NCBI RefSeq assembly: GCF_918797505.1
Contig: NC_092801.1
Location: 28,178,477 to 28,242,476, forward strand
Length of the DNA stretch: 64,000 bases
Direction: 5' to 3'
Source of the DNA: Bemisia tabaci
Taxonomy: Eukaryota; Arthropoda; Insecta; Hemiptera; Aleyrodidae
A model generated the notes under the pieces. That model saw only the letters and a list, made by a program, of their open reading frames with translations, did no database searches and was not told the origin of the DNA. Shown one piece after another: positions 62,298 to 64,000 of the stretch; within the stretch, counting starts at the first letter, position 1, and the number at the start of each line of letters is the position of its first letter. A program made the position numbers and the translations under genes.

Positions 62298-63206
62298 TTA
62301 TACTGATGGCTAAACTCTCAGATGAGGGCACACTTTTGAATCTACTACTGTTATTAATGCGAAAAAGTTATCGAATCCCCCCTTCTTAAAGCTGAACGTA
62401 GGTAGGTGTGTTGGAGCTCTAAAGAAGGAGCAGTGAGAGGGACACAAATTTACCTTTAAATTAGTTAAAAGAATAGCCACAATTTGTTTTGTTTTCATCT
62501 TTCGGTTTTTGAAAAAATGCAAATGAAATTTTTTGCATCATCACATTCTCATATTTTGCGGTAAAAACCTCGAAAACTGTTGGACACAGATTTATGACGG
62601 CGAAGAATGCGGAATTTTGCAGAATTCCATTTTTCAATGAAATCATGACATTAATAACGAATGATTATAAAACTATTGATCCCTACTCCGGAAAACTGAA
62701 AAAAGGTTTTTGGTCGAATCGGCTCAATTAGAATTTGACATGCAAAACGGAATTTTTAAAGTAGGTGACTTTATCGTTTATGTGCTTATCATAGATTTCA
62801 TTTCCAAAATCTCCGTGAAGTCTGTCATTTTTCATTTGAAATTTTGAAGAGCTACCTTAAAGTAAAAAATGCTTAAAATCTCACCATCTCGGCTTGAGCA
62901 GTGTTACATTATGAAAAGGCAACAAAGGAGAGGGCTCTTTGAAAGTTGTTATTCATAAATTTATTCTCTCCCTCAATTTCTGAGATTCCTCATTTTCGCC
63001 CCACCCTCGGGAAAAAATTAATAATTAAATGAATAAGGAACGTGCGTTAGCTTTTAAGTTAGTTACCATCTTCTTCAGCCATCTGAAAACCTTCTCGCAC
63101 TATTTCAGAAACTTTTGCCTCTTTGGTGTACCTGCTGTTACCCTCTGTAGATCACATTTCACGCCTAGAATTTCTTTTTGCGGCAAAATACTTTTCATAG
63201 AAGATA
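62298..63206. other. Single-copy AT-rich stretch
   Basis: No repeat recognised. Short ORFs (62310-62522 and 62461-62646 minus, 63029-63211 plus) have no motif. Confidence 0.35.
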
Positions 63207-63700
63207 ACTAAATATGTTTTATTTTTTTCTTAGAAAATGCCAAATTTCTATTTGGGCACCCGTTATAGAGTACGCTGGTATTCAATCGGTCAGTTGCGCT
63301 GGTTAAAGGATCGTGATATACGCTGTTTTTTCTAAAGGTACATTTACCAGTTTATTGCACATGCTATGAAATGCAGACACTTTATGCTGCTAGCTATGTA
63401 GAGTTTACTGGAATCATTGAGTCGGTATATGACAATATTTTCTGAAGATTTCGAACTTTAGCCTGTTGTTTTTGATCTTTATGGTCAAATCTAGGTGGCT
63501 CCGTCTGTCCCCTCCTCTTTTCGGCTTTGAATTTGATTCTTGGTTGAACTTCGTTTATGCCCTTTAAGAAATTGTCCGAATTCTCTCCAGAATCCCGACC
63601 ATATTAGAAGGCAGTCGTCGACGTACCTATAGTACGCCAACATTTTATTTTTCCAGTTATCTATATTCGGTCTTGGAAAAAATCTCAATTTGTATCAAGT
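63207..63700 (-). pseudogene. Penelope-like element reverse transcriptase, broken remnant
   Basis: Reading the minus strand down from 63690, one frame gives YYRYVDDCLLIW, which contains the RT catalytic YVDD with the RYVDD context typical of Penelope-like elements. A shift to a second frame near 63570 gives INEVQPRIKFK. A further shift near 63510 gives LDLTIKIKNNRLKFEI and then HKVSAFHSMCNKLVNVPL, with at least three stop codons between. It ends around YNGCPNRN near 63225. That order (RYVDD, FLxxIN, IKF, FLDLTI, HKxxAFHSM, NVPL) is the order in Penelope RT motifs C to the thumb. Fingers and N-terminus should lie above 63700, but I do not recognise them, and a GIY-YIG endonuclease was not found. 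The frameshifts and stops make it a dead copy. Confidence 0.78.
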
Positions 63701-64000
63701 CATGTGAACGCGTAATTAATTATTACATGTAAGCCTTTTACTGACTGATGAAGACCAATTTGGAGGCATCATGGCATGCGCAAAGGCGTGAATGACGTCA
63801 TACCCCTTCTTTTTCGACGAGTGGCATTCTTGTTAATATTAGACGTAAAATCTTCGTGTTTGAACAGATTTTATTATTTTTTGCTAATCTATATAGGCTT
63901 TCACCATCAAACCGCAAGTCGGTAACCAGTGCAAGTGACCCATTATGGATGCTCCTTTTCGCTATTAAAAAACAGACTAATTTCGATGGGACATAGGAAC
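63701..64000. other. Right edge; unassigned sequence next to the Penelope remnant
   Basis: If the element extends this way, RT motifs A and B should be here on the minus strand; I could not recognise them. The word ctgactgatgaagaccaatt at 63741 resembles the start of a hammerhead core, but the rest of the core is missing. Confidence 0.3.

Noticed and set aside
63735..63775. Hammerhead ribozyme start (ctgactgatgaagacc)
   Set aside because: The GAAA side of the core and a closing stem are missing on this strand.

Overview
This is a window of animal nuclear DNA. It is AT-rich and packed with short repeats. There are no long open reading frames, no operons and no ribosome-binding sites, and the only protein-coding signals are spliced exons and decayed retrotransposons. 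The spliced exon at the left edge encodes part of an LHFPL-family tetraspan protein, so the source is a metazoan. The density and style of the inverted-repeat elements look like an arthropod. My best guess is a hemipteran insect such as a whitefly, but that rests on memory of similar repeats and was not searched.

Coding content is minimal. I can support one confident exon (336-434, minus strand), one tentative 51-bp exon (46973-47023, minus strand), and two dead reverse-transcriptase remnants: a non-LTR C-terminus at 27411-27744 (plus) and a Penelope-like RT at 63207-63700 (minus). Almost every other ORF is an accident, usually lying inside a repeat. The window is probably intronic or intergenic.

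The real content is a dense set of non-autonomous elements with terminal inverted repeats or full foldback structure. I name the families rep-A, rep-B and so on, as working labels only. The most abundant is rep-B (about 250 bp, ends GCCGTGCTAAGG, over 20 copies or pieces). Others in several copies are rep-A (226-bp hairpin, 5), rep-E (515-bp foldback, 4), rep-J (240 bp, about 8 whole or partial), rep-Q (410 bp, 3), rep-D (260 bp, 3), and rep-L/K, rep-N, rep-O, rep-P, rep-S, rep-U, rep-Y, rep-AB, rep-AD and rep-AE (about 2 each). Two tRNA-derived sequences are visible at 3949-4034 (minus) and 38887-39290 (plus).

Many elements are nested, which gives a relative insertion history and in several cases readable target-site duplications (TSDs). 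A 900-bp hAT-like element (52652-53551) has a perfect 8-bp TSD and an empty paralogous site 0.8 kb away. A 536-bp long-TIR element (39930-40465) sits in rep-L with a 9-bp TSD. A 1.48-kb near-perfect palindrome (47501-48977) has a 4-bp TSD inside rep-T. A 5'-truncated, A-tailed retrotransposon with a 13-bp TSD sits inside a rep-R element, which itself has a TA TSD inside a 105-bp satellite (27192-28205).

Tandem arrays also occur: 218 bp x3 (5068-5705), 98 bp x3 (10770-11075), 262 bp x2 (15355-15871), 105 bp x4 (27192-28205), a rep-B cluster (45550-46434), and a rep-B element whose interior has expanded into 20-bp and 17-bp minisatellites (60242-61285). Between the repeats lie single-copy stretches. 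Some are notably GC/CpG-rich (15890-16320, 24400-24830, 26755-27190, 39400-39800, 43977-44205, 45042-45283, 57290-57480, 60000-60240) and have no gene I can recognise.
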